Position numbers and translations under genes: made by a program
Part shown: positions 54,165-63,523 of the stretch, piece after piece
Numbering within the stretch: the stretch's first letter is position 1
Layout: each line of letters opens with the position of its first letter
Notes under the pieces: model-generated
Seen by the model: the letters and a program-made list of their open reading frames with translations, nothing else
The model's database searches: none
What the model was told of the DNA's origin: nothing
Origin: Psychrobacter glaciei
GTDB lineage: Bacteria > Pseudomonadota > Gammaproteobacteria > Pseudomonadales > Moraxellaceae
Reading direction: 5' to 3'
Length of the DNA: 64,000 nucleotides
NCBI RefSeq assembly: GCF_014652895.1
Contig: NZ_BMZR01000001.1
Location: 930,001 to 994,000, forward strand

Positions 54165-54398
54165 TTACCTGTCTCTTTTGACCACACGCTTTAATGATGC
54201 CGGATACTGCTTAAGTAAAGACGTAGGACGTATAGGGCGGCTAGTTAAATTACCACCACAATTAGGACAATAGTTATTTAAAACATTAGCCGCACAAGAG
54301 GTGCAAAACGTACATTCAAAGCTACAGATCATCGCATTTGTAGCATTAGGCGGCAGGTCTTTATCACAGCATTCACAATTGGGTTTTAGCTCAAGCAT
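54165..54398 (-). CDS. DUF1272 zinc-ribbon-like protein
   Basis: 77-residue cysteine-rich protein of the DUF1272 family, function unknown. LELKPNCECCDKDLPPNA and the following ICSFECTFCTSCA and YCPNCGGNL provide ten cysteines in CxxC-type pairs, consistent with zinc binding. The C-terminal tail (RPIRPTSLLKQYPASLKRV) is basic. The ATG at 54398 is preferred over an in-frame TTG four codons upstream, since GGAA lies just before it. No operon partner. Confidence 0.85.
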   Translation of the reverse strand: MLELKPNCECCDKDLPPNATNAMICSFECTFCTSCAANVLNNYCPNCGGNLTSRPIRPTSLLKQYPASLKRVVKRDR

Positions 54399-54462
54399 AT
54401 TATTTTCCAATTACAGTAGTAGTATTAAATAATATCAAATAGAGAAAATTTATCTCATTTTT

Positions 54463-54482
54463 AAAATGAGGACACGCCCTAA
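54463..54482. repeat. Solitary MITE-end remnant before the receptor terminator
   Basis: AAAATGAGGACACGCCCTAA resembles the terminal repeat of the element at 31743-31918 and the remnant at 25144-25162. Confidence 0.55.
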
Positions 54483-54485
54483 ACA

Positions 54486-54529
54486 AAAAAGCCTTCCATA
54501 CTATCAAACAATTAGTATGAAAGGCTTTT
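54486..54529 (-). terminator. Terminator of the TonB receptor gene
   Basis: Imperfect hairpin AAAAGCCTTCCATACTA / TAGTATGAAAGGCTTTT, with one mismatch, and U-run on the minus-strand transcript, 14 bases after the receptor stop. Confidence 0.88.
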
Positions 54530-54542
54530 GAGTACTTATTAT

Positions 54543-56948
54543 TCAATAATCAACGGTGTAACTTAAGCCATAGGTGGTGCCTGATGCCGGTAAGCGGTTC
54601 AGGTCTCCATACGTGGTTTGATGATAGACTGTTAAATAGTCCTTATTGAGCAAGTTATAAACCCCATAATCTACTCGGCCTACTGGCATTTTTACTTGTC
54701 CCAATACATCAAGTGTCATATAGCCGGTGACAGGCAAGGCACTAGAGTCAGGGTCTTTTTGTTGGTCTTTAAAGGCTTTATCATCGCCGCCTATCGCTAA
54801 TGCCTGCAAGCGGACATTGCTGCCTTCATCAAAGTTGTATTGTGCAAATGCGGTACCTTTGAGCGGTGTTAGACGTACTGCATCTAGCTCCAACCAATCA
54901 CCATCTTTGTCATACTGACCACGGGTGTACGCCACACTGCCACCTACTTGCCATTTATCACTAATGTCATGACTGAGCGACCCTTCTACACCATAAACAC
55001 GCTCATCAGTATCGACAACTTCTACGGTATAGCTGTCAGTAAAGCGTACGACTTTGTCTGATTCGTTATAAAAACCGCTCAAGCGTGCTGCTGTATCGCC
55101 ATGCTTGCCTTGCCAGCCAAACTCGTAGTTGTTAATCGCAATTGGTTGAACATTGTCTGAGTTGACTACAAAACCTGCACGCACATCACGCAGCGCACGC
55201 TGGATATCTGCTGTGGTAAACCCTTGTGAAAAATTGGCAAATATCTGATCATTTGGGGTTAACTGATAGCTAGTACCGAGATTAAACAAGGTTTTGTCGT
55301 GGTCTGTACTGCCTTTTTCTACGTCGCCTGCTTGATAGTCAATGCCATAAGCTGCGCTTGTCCCACTGATACGAGGGTCGTTAAAATATTCTTCAAGCAG
55401 CTGCTCATAGATGGGCGTAAAGGTATCGGTTTCTGACTTAAGCTTTTGATAGCGCACGCCAGCACTGGTATGCCATTTGTCAGTGATGTCTACATCTGCA
55501 TTGACAAAAGCGCCCCATTTATCGATGGTAGTATCTGGTCCACCATTATAAGTAAGCCCATTGGTTTGGGCGGTCAAGCCATTACTGGCAAGAAAGGTGT
55601 TTAGGTTTTGACCATAATAGGTCTGCTCGCTGTTTTCTCGTTCGAAATCAGCACCATAGCTAAACAGTGTCTTTTTTCCTGCGATTTCGGTTTCGGTTTG
55701 CATGGCTGCCCGCAAACCCATTACTTCGATATCAGCTTCTGACTGGGTTACAAATACTGCAGCACTGGTAAGCTTGTTCACGGTTTTTTCATCAGTCAAA
55801 CCATTGGCCTGCCATACTTCAGCTGCTTGGGTTGCTGCGCTCTTGGCAGAAGGATAAAAACGGCCTTTTTCGTCTCGATAGTAGCCCGTCACACTTAAGC
55901 TTGAACCTGCAATATCGTCATTATTATAGTTCAAGTTCATTGAGGTCTTAGTGGTATAAGGCTCGTTTTCTACGTCGGCACCATCGATGGCTTTTAAAGA
56001 AGGTTTTGCGCCAAACAATACTCCCAAACCATCACCATAGTCTGGGCCGTAGTCCGTATCCTGCTCATCTTTATAGTAAGTCACTGCAAGGTCAAGACGT
56101 TGGCTGTCAGTGAGCTCTACACCTAAGCTACCATTAACACTTAGCGATTCGGTATCTTGTTGGTCCGTTTGGTTCACATCTGGGCTGATACGGTTGCCTT
56201 TGCTATCGAACTTGCCGCCTTTGCTATCGTAATCAACATCTAGACGACCATACACTCGCTCGCCGCCATATCCTAAGGTTTGTCCTACATGATAACCCAA
56301 TGAGTCTGACTCAAAGCCACGACTGCTACTGACGCCGACTCTGGTTTGTCTGATAGGACCATAACCGACCAAAGATTTGGTCACGAGATTGATAAGACCA
56401 CCTGCCGCGCCAGCACCATAGATACTGGTAGCACCTGAGAGTACCTCTACCCGCTCAAGCTGTGCAGAATCAATACTATTTAGCTCACGTGATAGGCTAC
56501 GTGAACTGCTCAATGGCACCCCATTCAGCAAAAACTGTACTGGACGACCGTGCATGGTAGTGCCATAGTTACTGGTTGAACCGCTACTGGCACCTAGGCT
56601 CGGAATCAGCTGCGCCAATATATCACCAGTGGTACGGTCACCCGTTGCCTGCATCTGAATCTCATTTTCAGTGATTACTTGCGTGACGGCTGGCATCTCG
56701 CTAATTTTTTGCGCCAGTGCCGTACCTGTTCTGGCTTTAGCAGTGACATTGATAGTGTCTAAAGTCACATTGGGCGTCTCAGTTGATGCCGAACTTGATG
56801 TTGAATTTGATGTTGAATTTGAGGTCAACGCTTCTGACGTAGCCGCATTGACAGCAACACCCGTAGTACTGACATCGGTTTGTGCATATAATTGCTGACT
56901 GATGCAAAGGGTAAGAACGGATAGAGCAACTTGATGATGGCTTTTCAT
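54543..56948 (-). CDS. TonB-dependent siderophore receptor
   Basis: Outer-membrane ferric-siderophore importer, ~801 residues. Signal peptide HHQVALSVLTLCISQQLYA, a Ser/Thr-rich spacer, then a TonB box DTINVTA. The plug has SGATSIYGAGAAGGLINLVTK; the 22-strand barrel ends with SGTTYGLSYTVDY. The ATG at 56948 is chosen (signal peptide and GTGAAG upstream) over 56975. A Fur box lies ~90 bp upstream. It is the terminal gene of a siderophore locus in the same orientation and is most likely the receptor for the siderophore made there. Ligand class (hydroxamate or carboxylate) is not determinable by eye. Confidence 0.93.
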   Translation of the reverse strand: MKSHHQVALSVLTLCISQQLYAQTDVSTTGVAVNAATSEALTSNSTSNSTSSSASTETPNVTLDTINVTAKARTGTALAQKISEMPAVTQVITENEIQMQATGDRTTGDILAQLIPSLGASSGSTSNYGTTMHGRPVQFLLNGVPLSSSRSLSRELNSIDSAQLERVEVLSGATSIYGAGAAGGLINLVTKSLVGYGPIRQTRVGVSSSRGFESDSLGYHVGQTLGYGGERVYGRLDVDYDSKGGKFDSKGNRISPDVNQTDQQDTESLSVNGSLGVELTDSQRLDLAVTYYKDEQDTDYGPDYGDGLGVLFGAKPSLKAIDGADVENEPYTTKTSMNLNYNNDDIAGSSLSVTGYYRDEKGRFYPSAKSAATQAAEVWQANGLTDEKTVNKLTSAAVFVTQSEADIEVMGLRAAMQTETEIAGKKTLFSYGADFERENSEQTYYGQNLNTFLASNGLTAQTNGLTYNGGPDTTIDKWGAFVNADVDITDKWHTSAGVRYQKLKSETDTFTPIYEQLLEEYFNDPRISGTSAAYGIDYQAGDVEKGSTDHDKTLFNLGTSYQLTPNDQIFANFSQGFTTADIQRALRDVRAGFVVNSDNVQPIAINNYEFGWQGKHGDTAARLSGFYNESDKVVRFTDSYTVEVVDTDERVYGVEGSLSHDISDKWQVGGSVAYTRGQYDKDGDWLELDAVRLTPLKGTAFAQYNFDEGSNVRLQALAIGGDDKAFKDQQKDPDSSALPVTGYMTLDVLGQVKMPVGRVDYGVYNLLNKDYLTVYHQTTYGDLNRLPASGTTYGLSYTVDY

Positions 56949-57036
56949 ATTTACTTCACTTAGTTGGATAGTCAAATAGTGGTATCAGTTATATTTAGCT
57001 AACAATACTGTGTGTACTAACTTTGTGAACGATATT

Positions 57037-57055
57037 GTAAATGATAATCGTTTTT
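57037..57055 (-). promoter_or_regulatory. Fur box upstream of the TonB receptor
   Basis: GTAAATGATAATCGTTTTT matches 14 of 19 Fur consensus positions, with an intact AATGATAATC core. It is ~90 bp upstream of the receptor start, in a promoter-like position. Confidence 0.75.
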
Positions 57056-57153
57056 ATTTCTATATGTATTTATACTTTGTTAGTAAGTGCTTACTTATGA
57101 TGATTGCGGCTTAGCTTAAAACCTAATTTTTGATAACTTCACTAGGACACACC

Positions 57154-57795
57154 CTAGCTCTCAAACAACTTATCTAACTGATTATTACGATACGCCTCAA
57201 AAAATAGCTGAAACTTAACCTCATCCTCTTTATGCTTCTCTTGGCAATCTGGTAATAGCTGCTGCGCTACATCAACAGATAATATAAACACGCCATCATT
57301 ATCCATCATAGCGATATCGCCTGAACGGATAATCGTTGTTTGCTCACCAAAGCGATAGGCAATATCAGAGGCTAATACTCCTTGTGCTTGATCGCTTTTA
57401 AATGTCGTCACAGCACTGATACCTTGTGCAAATATAGGGAAGCCCAGCTGCTGAATCTGTAGCGAATCAGTCGCCTGTCCAATGACAATGACGGCGGACA
57501 GCTTCTCGTAGATAGCAGCACAAGTGCGCAGTGCTCCCCAACATGCGGTGACGCCCAATACCTGAGCATCAATACATAGCACATCATTTGGCGCTGCTTG
57601 AATCAATGCCTGATTGATCACATCCGTGTTGTCAGAGGTTAGTTGTACTGTTAACACTCGGCCGACTATGGTAGCCGTGCAATGATTCAGAGCTTTAATA
57701 TCTGGTAAATACCCTTCCCTCGTTAGATGACCAATGGTTGAAGTGCCTATCTCCTTATATCTGTCTATAAGGTCGTGAATATCGATGTCATTCAT
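57154..57795 (-). CDS. RraA-like protein of the siderophore locus
   Basis: 213-residue protein of the RraA/HMG-aldolase fold (also called demethylmenaquinone methyltransferase-like). APNDVLCIDAQ, WGALRTCAAI and LGFPIFAQGISA follow the family layout. Active aldolases have an Arg-Asp pair in the region GAVRD; here it reads GQATD, so Arg is replaced by Thr109 with Asp110 kept, and pyruvate binding should be impaired. Possible roles are an altered lyase supplying a carboxylate building block, or a non-catalytic partner. It follows the second synthetase gene by 97 bp and ends in a MITE-end-like CTAG. Confidence 0.85.
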   Translation of the reverse strand: MNDIDIHDLIDRYKEIGTSTIGHLTREGYLPDIKALNHCTATIVGRVLTVQLTSDNTDVINQALIQAAPNDVLCIDAQVLGVTACWGALRTCAAIYEKLSAVIVIGQATDSLQIQQLGFPIFAQGISAVTTFKSDQAQGVLASDIAYRFGEQTTIIRSGDIAMMDNDGVFILSVDVAQQLLPDCQEKHKEDEVKFQLFFEAYRNNQLDKLFES

Positions 57796-57892
57796 TGTGT
57801 TCTCACTATCGCACTTTTTAGCTTTTGCTTGTTTCTCGATAACTTTTATCGCATCACTAAGTAGCTATTAGTTAGTTAAAAGAGTTAATTGG

Positions 57893-59974
57893 CTAGCGGC
57901 TTTTCTTAACACGCTTGAACGGATTTGTTGTTTTGCTTTCACCAGCTGGCATACTGCCATGAGGGTCAGAGCCACGTGCAATCACAGGCAATAGCAATGT
58001 TTTATGCGGATAGTGTGAACTGCTTAATAACTCGTCATGAAGTATCTGACGTTGATCGTCATCAAAATCGATAGTCACTAAGGATTCCTCGATACTAGTC
58101 ATTGCCTCGTGCCACAGCGTATCTTCATTAAGATGATAGTGCTCAACCAATGACTCGATAATCGCCCGAATATTAACCAGTAGCCCTAGCGACTGTAGAT
58201 AAAATATTAACGCTTGCGGCGTCTCGCGATATAGACGGTTTTTAAAATCTGGTGGGCTCAGATATTCAGGATCTGCTATTTTCTGACGTGCCAGCCATGA
58301 TAGATGGATGCGTACGGAATCATGGTCACGCAATAACAGACTGGTAAAACGATTGTCTTTTAATACGATAACAATATTTTGCCCATGCATCTCAGGCGCA
58401 AACCCTAGGCGTAAACAGCGCAGCATAGTCCCCAAAAATACATCACAAAGATTTTTAAAACACGCTATGACAGCGGGTTTTTTATTCTGTGGCAATTTTT
58501 CTTGAGCACTGTCCTGACTACTATTCTGGTTAGTACTATGAATGCCCTCCTGAACAATCCCGTCAAAAATGTGATGGCTGACACCTTGCTGATATACCAA
58601 CATACCCAAGCTTGCCATCGGTAACAGTTGAATCGTATCGTCACACAGATCTTCTGGCAGTTGACGTAGCATCGCGCCTAAATGCGTGGGTTTTTCTTGA
58701 TAAAATTGCGGATTGATAGCGCTTTTGTCATGCAAATGAGACGGAGACATATAACCCCACCACAGACGTTCATCCCATAACCGTAGCTGTGATGATAGTA
58801 CCGAGTCTATTGTTCTTGCCTGCATCAATATGGCTTGGTTTTTTTCACCATTGATCAGCTTGAGGGCTGGCAAGTAGCGTTTTGAGTTTAGTGCGTACAC
58901 ACCTATAGGCAGCTTAATGCTATTTGGCGTATCAGCATCAATTAACATACTGCGCATGGACGAGCTGGCATAAGTGATGAGCGCTTCAAAAGTCAGGGCG
59001 ACAACTGTGCCATTGGCAAGATCGTCGGCATACATGTCATCAATTACATGAGTCATTTGCCAAGGGTGTACGGGCATCGCAATGTGCGTATCCGCTATGC
59101 CTTTGTCATCTAGCTCTCGCATTAATTTCCGCTGCTGCGTAGCGTCCAAAAGGTAGGCCGCTGGATTTTTTATTGTCATGTCTTTAACATGCTCTGCCAC
59201 CATGACATGGCTTTTGGCAATGGCAGCCCATACCAGCGTAATGGGCTGGTTAAACTCTGCCATATAACGTTTGTATTCTGTTGCCGTAAAGCCTAACTTG
59301 CCTTTAGCCAATGGATGAAACGGACGATCCATCAGCGAAGCCCACTGCTCCGCCGCAATTAAGGTTTGATGCCAATGCGGATACTGACAAACTGCCGTCG
59401 TGATGTTTGCCACCGCTGACTGTTGCTGAGCTATAAAAGAAGCCTCTAAGCTTTCTTTTAGCTTTAAGACACCGATATCAGATAAGCTGGCACTATCCAT
59501 CATTGATAAAAAGATATCTAACAACTGCTGTGCTGAGCTTACTGGCTCTAGCAAAGCACTGTCCATATGACGCTTGTTATTAAGACTGTCATTGACGTTG
59601 TGTACGATAGGAAGACAAGATTTAGATAATCGCCACGGTGAAGCGTAAGCAGGCTCTACCAGTAGTAATAACTGTCTATCTTGGTCAACCTTCATCACCA
59701 TTAATGGGTTATCTTGGTCAAAGAAGTCTTGATACTGCTGTGGTAGCAACGCTAAAAATTGATGCGCGTCTTGAGCTTGAGTCGTCTGATGATTTGCTAA
59801 ATACTCATGGATGGTTGTCACTTGAATAAGGTGCTCATCCACCCACTGCTCTAATAGAAAGCACTCTACCAAATGACTAATCAGCGACCATTGAATGGCC
59901 TCGATATCTGGTTCAGGATTTACATCAAGATGGCTGTTTTGCGCAGAAGTTTGCACAGGAAATAATGTATGCAT
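57893..59974 (-). CDS. IucA/IucC-family NIS siderophore synthetase 2
   Basis: NRPS-independent siderophore synthetase (693 aa) that condenses a carboxylate such as citrate with an amine or alcohol via an adenylate. Motifs: HPLAKGKLGFTATEYKRYM, MPVHPWQMTHV, and the C-terminal FhuF-like part EMHGQNIVIVLKD with LLLRDHDSVRIHL. The frame extends to 60094 inside the upstream gene, but the ATG at 59974 has GGGGG before it and lies 4 bp past the previous stop, so this is the start. Part of the operon that begins under a Fur box at 61966. Confidence 0.92.
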   Translation of the reverse strand: MHTLFPVQTSAQNSHLDVNPEPDIEAIQWSLISHLVECFLLEQWVDEHLIQVTTIHEYLANHQTTQAQDAHQFLALLPQQYQDFFDQDNPLMVMKVDQDRQLLLLVEPAYASPWRLSKSCLPIVHNVNDSLNNKRHMDSALLEPVSSAQQLLDIFLSMMDSASLSDIGVLKLKESLEASFIAQQQSAVANITTAVCQYPHWHQTLIAAEQWASLMDRPFHPLAKGKLGFTATEYKRYMAEFNQPITLVWAAIAKSHVMVAEHVKDMTIKNPAAYLLDATQQRKLMRELDDKGIADTHIAMPVHPWQMTHVIDDMYADDLANGTVVALTFEALITYASSSMRSMLIDADTPNSIKLPIGVYALNSKRYLPALKLINGEKNQAILMQARTIDSVLSSQLRLWDERLWWGYMSPSHLHDKSAINPQFYQEKPTHLGAMLRQLPEDLCDDTIQLLPMASLGMLVYQQGVSHHIFDGIVQEGIHSTNQNSSQDSAQEKLPQNKKPAVIACFKNLCDVFLGTMLRCLRLGFAPEMHGQNIVIVLKDNRFTSLLLRDHDSVRIHLSWLARQKIADPEYLSPPDFKNRLYRETPQALIFYLQSLGLLVNIRAIIESLVEHYHLNEDTLWHEAMTSIEESLVTIDFDDDQRQILHDELLSSSHYPHKTLLLPVIARGSDPHGSMPAGESKTTNPFKRVKKSR

Positions 59975-59978
59975 CGTT

Positions 59979-61904
59979 TTACCCCCGACTTTTAAACAAT
60001 GGGTTATTGATGTATTTAATCGGGAATGCTTTGTCTCCGAATAATCGGCGCTTAGCCAATGACTCAATGCGCGTTTGTTCAGCGAATACATCAAACAAGT
60101 CGAACCGTACTTGATGCTCTGGATGAGAGGTTTGATAGTCGGTCACGCAGTCAGCAACCTGTTGCCAAAACGCCACTTCAGAATAGTGATAATGCGTCTG
60201 CATAAAAATCGCAATGTCTGACAACGCCACAAAAAACAAGCAAGCAACCGTCATATCTCGAATGCCGTCGGTATCTTTGGTCTCGATGAATGAGCCTCTA
60301 TTTAAGGCAGCATGGGCAGGTGGCAAGCTATAAAATTCTGGACGCAGATGTTGTTGGGTTAAGTGCTCAGGTGAATAACGAACCCCGTCATGCAAGTCTT
60401 TTAGCAAGACTTTTACGGGATAGCCATCTTCATGTACCAAGACGATGTTTTGCGCATGGCATTCTAGTGCCACACCATAACCAAATAAAATATGCAATAA
60501 AGGGGTGACAGTGACCTTAATTAACTGCGCAATCCATGTTTCTACACCATATTTATCAAGCCAAGGTGCTATTAAAGGTGCTATTAAATGCGAGCCATCA
60601 GCATTGATATAACTGACACCATTGAGCGGGAATGCTGTTTGCCCTTTTGATAGATACTGACTGACGTTTTCTCGCCAAATCGCAGCTAGCCCACCGTACA
60701 TAGTTGGATGCTGGTAGCCACGCGCGCGTAACGCCTCATGGTCTAAACTGACGCCAACGGTCTCACCCAAAAATGCAATGGGTAATGCTTGGGCAGTCTT
60801 GTCATCTGCAATCAGTTGATTCAACCAAGTAGTGACAACAGCCGCATTCATCACGGTATGCTTTGCCAATATTCGCGTGCTTGAGGTGTTAATCAGATGC
60901 ATACTCAGCTTTAAGTAGGCTTTATCATTAATAGTGTCATTGTTACCATTGTCATCGCTATCACCAAGCATCGTCAGTGAGCGAATAGACTGCTGAGCGC
61001 GGTACTGATGACCTGCACTACCTAAGTAGATAACTTCTTGCGTGGCAAGCAGTGGCTGTAATGCTTGAATTAAGGTGTTTTGCCATTGCCAAGGATGTGC
61101 AGGTATTAGGCAATAATTATTAGCTGTCTCATTTGTGATTGTAAGTACTTCTATGAGTTTGGCATTGAGTGCAGAAAATTCATCCGCACCTACATAATCT
61201 TTTACCCATTCATTTATATCGATGCCGGTAGTGGTATTGCTCACCAGTAGCTCTTTTTTGACCGCCAACCACACTACGTCGATGTTTTGATCAAACTCCG
61301 GCCCGTAGTCATAGTTGTCTTGTAAATCAAAACCAATACGAGATTTAAAACACGGATGATAAGGATGCCCTGCCGTCAAATAACCTTCGAGTTGCTCATA
61401 AGTGAGCGTATCAATAGGCACAGGTATATTAGAAGCCAGTATCTGAGACTGTGTTTCATTCACTAAGGTATGGCGCAGCTCTTTGATAAAGCTGTCTTTG
61501 AGTTCTGCACCTTCAATGTTGAGCAAGATATCACTGATTACATGCTCAAGAATAGCGTCTTGGGCAACACTATTAACCACTCGCTGCACATTCAAGTCAT
61601 TTAAACGAATGATGTCAAAACTATAATGGATATAACCTTGCGCGGTATAACTGACATCATCACCTGCCTTGATAACAAAATTCAGCAGTGCCCCATCATC
61701 AGCACTGTCATTAGCGGTGTTCGCACTTTCAGATTCAAAATCAATAATATTTTCATATAACAATGCTTGTAGCAATTGCTTAATCACTCGTTGCTCAGCG
61801 CGTGCGATAATTTGAGAATTAACAGGTGCTTGCCACGGTTTAGTTGCATAAGTGATATTTGTACTATTATTATTTTTGGTAGAGTTTGCTAGATGATTGG
61901 ACAT
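59979..61904 (-). CDS. IucA/IucC-family NIS siderophore synthetase 1
   Basis: First synthetase of the cluster (641 aa). Motifs: AGHPYHPCFKSRIGFD, LIPAHPWQWQNTL, and ECHAQNIVLVHEDGYPVKVLLKDLHDGVRY near the C-terminus. Two synthetases acting in sequence usually build a symmetric or two-armed citrate siderophore. The ATG at 61904 has AGGAAG ten bases upstream and is preferred to 61937. A Fur box and promoter space lie just upstream, separating it from the MFS gene. It is translationally close to the second synthetase (4-bp gap). Confidence 0.92.
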   Translation of the reverse strand: MSNHLANSTKNNNSTNITYATKPWQAPVNSQIIARAEQRVIKQLLQALLYENIIDFESESANTANDSADDGALLNFVIKAGDDVSYTAQGYIHYSFDIIRLNDLNVQRVVNSVAQDAILEHVISDILLNIEGAELKDSFIKELRHTLVNETQSQILASNIPVPIDTLTYEQLEGYLTAGHPYHPCFKSRIGFDLQDNYDYGPEFDQNIDVVWLAVKKELLVSNTTTGIDINEWVKDYVGADEFSALNAKLIEVLTITNETANNYCLIPAHPWQWQNTLIQALQPLLATQEVIYLGSAGHQYRAQQSIRSLTMLGDSDDNGNNDTINDKAYLKLSMHLINTSSTRILAKHTVMNAAVVTTWLNQLIADDKTAQALPIAFLGETVGVSLDHEALRARGYQHPTMYGGLAAIWRENVSQYLSKGQTAFPLNGVSYINADGSHLIAPLIAPWLDKYGVETWIAQLIKVTVTPLLHILFGYGVALECHAQNIVLVHEDGYPVKVLLKDLHDGVRYSPEHLTQQHLRPEFYSLPPAHAALNRGSFIETKDTDGIRDMTVACLFFVALSDIAIFMQTHYHYSEVAFWQQVADCVTDYQTSHPEHQVRFDLFDVFAEQTRIESLAKRRLFGDKAFPIKYINNPLFKSRG

Positions 61905-61965
61905 AGATATAAGCTTCCTGTCTGAAAATTGAATCAAATAAAAGTATGAATTTAGACGTATTAAA

Positions 61966-61984
61966 GCGAATGATAATTATTTAT
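61966..61984 (-). promoter_or_regulatory. Fur box upstream of the synthetase operon
   Basis: GCGAATGATAATTATTTAT matches 13 of 19 Fur consensus positions with AATGATAAT intact. It is located ~62 bp upstream of synthetase 1, indicating an internal iron-repressed promoter between the exporter and the synthetases. Confidence 0.7.
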
Positions 61985-62002
61985 GTTAATAAGTTAAAGT
62001 AA

Positions 62003-62017
62003 ACCCCGATACGGGGT
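62003..62017 (-). terminator. Small stem-loop after the MFS gene
   Basis: ACCCC-GATAC-GGGGT: a 5-bp GC-rich stem with a 5-base loop, just after the MFS stop. Only a short U-rich stretch follows, so termination would be partial. Confidence 0.35.
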
Positions 62018-62023
62018 ATTTGT

Positions 62024-63523
62024 TTATGGGGATCGTGGTAATTTGCACGCTGAAGGAATTGTGAATAATAAAATCACCGCGATGACCACCAGTATTTCTT
62101 GGATCGCGCTTGCCATACCATCACTACTACCTGCTACTAATAACTGCGCACTTCGACTGTCTATATAAAGGGTGGACAGCGTGATAAATATGGTAGAGAT
62201 GATGCGGCGACTGATGTTATTAAGTGCGGCTCCCTCAGTGACTGCGTCTTTGGGTAAACTGCTAAACCCAACGGTCGTGGTTGGCAGGTATGCTAGACCC
62301 ACTCCGACACCGCGCATACTCATAATTAGCATTAATAGCCAAAGTGTGGGCTGATACAAGCACCATGCCAGCATCAAGGTAGACAGCGCACTAATCGCAA
62401 TTCCTACGATGCCAATCCCTCTGGCACCTTGCTTATCTACCATCTTGCCAGCGTAATGCGTGGTGATACTGGCCACGAGCGTCGCGACCATCAGGACAAC
62501 ACCTGTCCATAAAGCACTCTCGCCCATCACGTCTTGTATCAGCACGGGTAATAACAAGAGACACAGCATCAAACCGACTGTTTGGCTAATGCTGATGATA
62601 TTACTGTGCAAATAGGTTTTGTTGTTAAACAAACGCACGTTTAATAATGGATGTTTCTGCCGCCGCTCATAGGCCCACCAAACCATCGCGGACAGTAAAA
62701 ATCCAATAGACAATAAACCCAAGGTAGCTATCTTTAATAAGCCATCACTGTTGAATAAGCCACCAGTAAAATCTATTTTCAGCGTGCTCAGCCAAACCAT
62801 CATAGCCAGCAGCCAAGTAAGTAAGCTGATAAACCCGATGGTATCAAAAGGGCTTTTTTCATCATGTGAGCGCATGTCAGGTATTAACCACCACACCATC
62901 GTCATGACCGCCGCACTGAGTGGCAAGGTAATGGCAAACAGTGTCCACCACGCAAACTGCTCAACCAAATAAGCCCCCACCAAAGGGCCAAACGCCAACG
63001 ACATCATAATAACAATGCCCCATAGCGCCATTACTCTGCCATGCTGCTGCTGCGGATAAATCTGATACAGCATACCAATAGAAAGTGGAATAATCAGACC
63101 GCCACTCAGCCCTTGTATGGCTCTAGCAATGATAACAAGGCTCATACTAGAGGCCAGCATGCCAATGGCTGAGCCTAGCATAAACCCAAAAATGGCCGCC
63201 AAATAAACATGCTTAAAAGGGAACTTTTTGTTTAAGTAGCCACTCAGCATTAGCCCTACGCTCATGGCCAAGACATAGGCATTTAGTACCCAACCGCCCA
63301 TCACAATATCGACATCAAATACAGACATGAAGACAGGAATAGCCGGGTTAAGCGCGCTATTACTAAAGCTGACGACCGTACCGCCGAGTAGTAATGTCAG
63401 TAATACCTGCTGTACCTGTTTGTCGGTCAAGCTATGACTGCTAATATTCGAGGCTTCGTTTATAGGCGATTCATTAGTAGATGCCTTATTTATAGGGGCT
63501 TTATTTATAGGAGCTTTGCTCAT
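62024..63523 (-). CDS. MFS transporter of the siderophore locus (probable exporter)
   Basis: 499-residue DHA2-type major facilitator with ~14 helices. Motifs: SALNPAIPVFMSVFDVDIVMGGW near the start, GYLNKKFPFKHVYL and RAIQGLSGGLIIPLSIGML. A Lys/Asn/Pro-rich N-terminal repeat (APINKAPINKASTNESPINE) precedes the first helix. It lies between the acyltransferase and synthetase genes, so siderophore export is the likely role. Its start overlaps the acyltransferase stop (TAATG). Confidence 0.88.
   Translation of the reverse strand: MSKAPINKAPINKASTNESPINEASNISSHSLTDKQVQQVLLTLLLGGTVVSFSNSALNPAIPVFMSVFDVDIVMGGWVLNAYVLAMSVGLMLSGYLNKKFPFKHVYLAAIFGFMLGSAIGMLASSMSLVIIARAIQGLSGGLIIPLSIGMLYQIYPQQQHGRVMALWGIVIMMSLAFGPLVGAYLVEQFAWWTLFAITLPLSAAVMTMVWWLIPDMRSHDEKSPFDTIGFISLLTWLLAMMVWLSTLKIDFTGGLFNSDGLLKIATLGLLSIGFLLSAMVWWAYERRQKHPLLNVRLFNNKTYLHSNIISISQTVGLMLCLLLLPVLIQDVMGESALWTGVVLMVATLVASITTHYAGKMVDKQGARGIGIVGIAISALSTLMLAWCLYQPTLWLLMLIMSMRGVGVGLAYLPTTTVGFSSLPKDAVTEGAALNNISRRIISTIFITLSTLYIDSRSAQLLVAGSSDGMASAIQEILVVIAVILLFTIPSACKLPRSP

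Noticed and set aside
60000..60094. N-terminal extension of synthetase 2 inside the upstream gene
   Set aside because: A good ribosome site and ATG at 59974 exist; the extension is a frame overlap.
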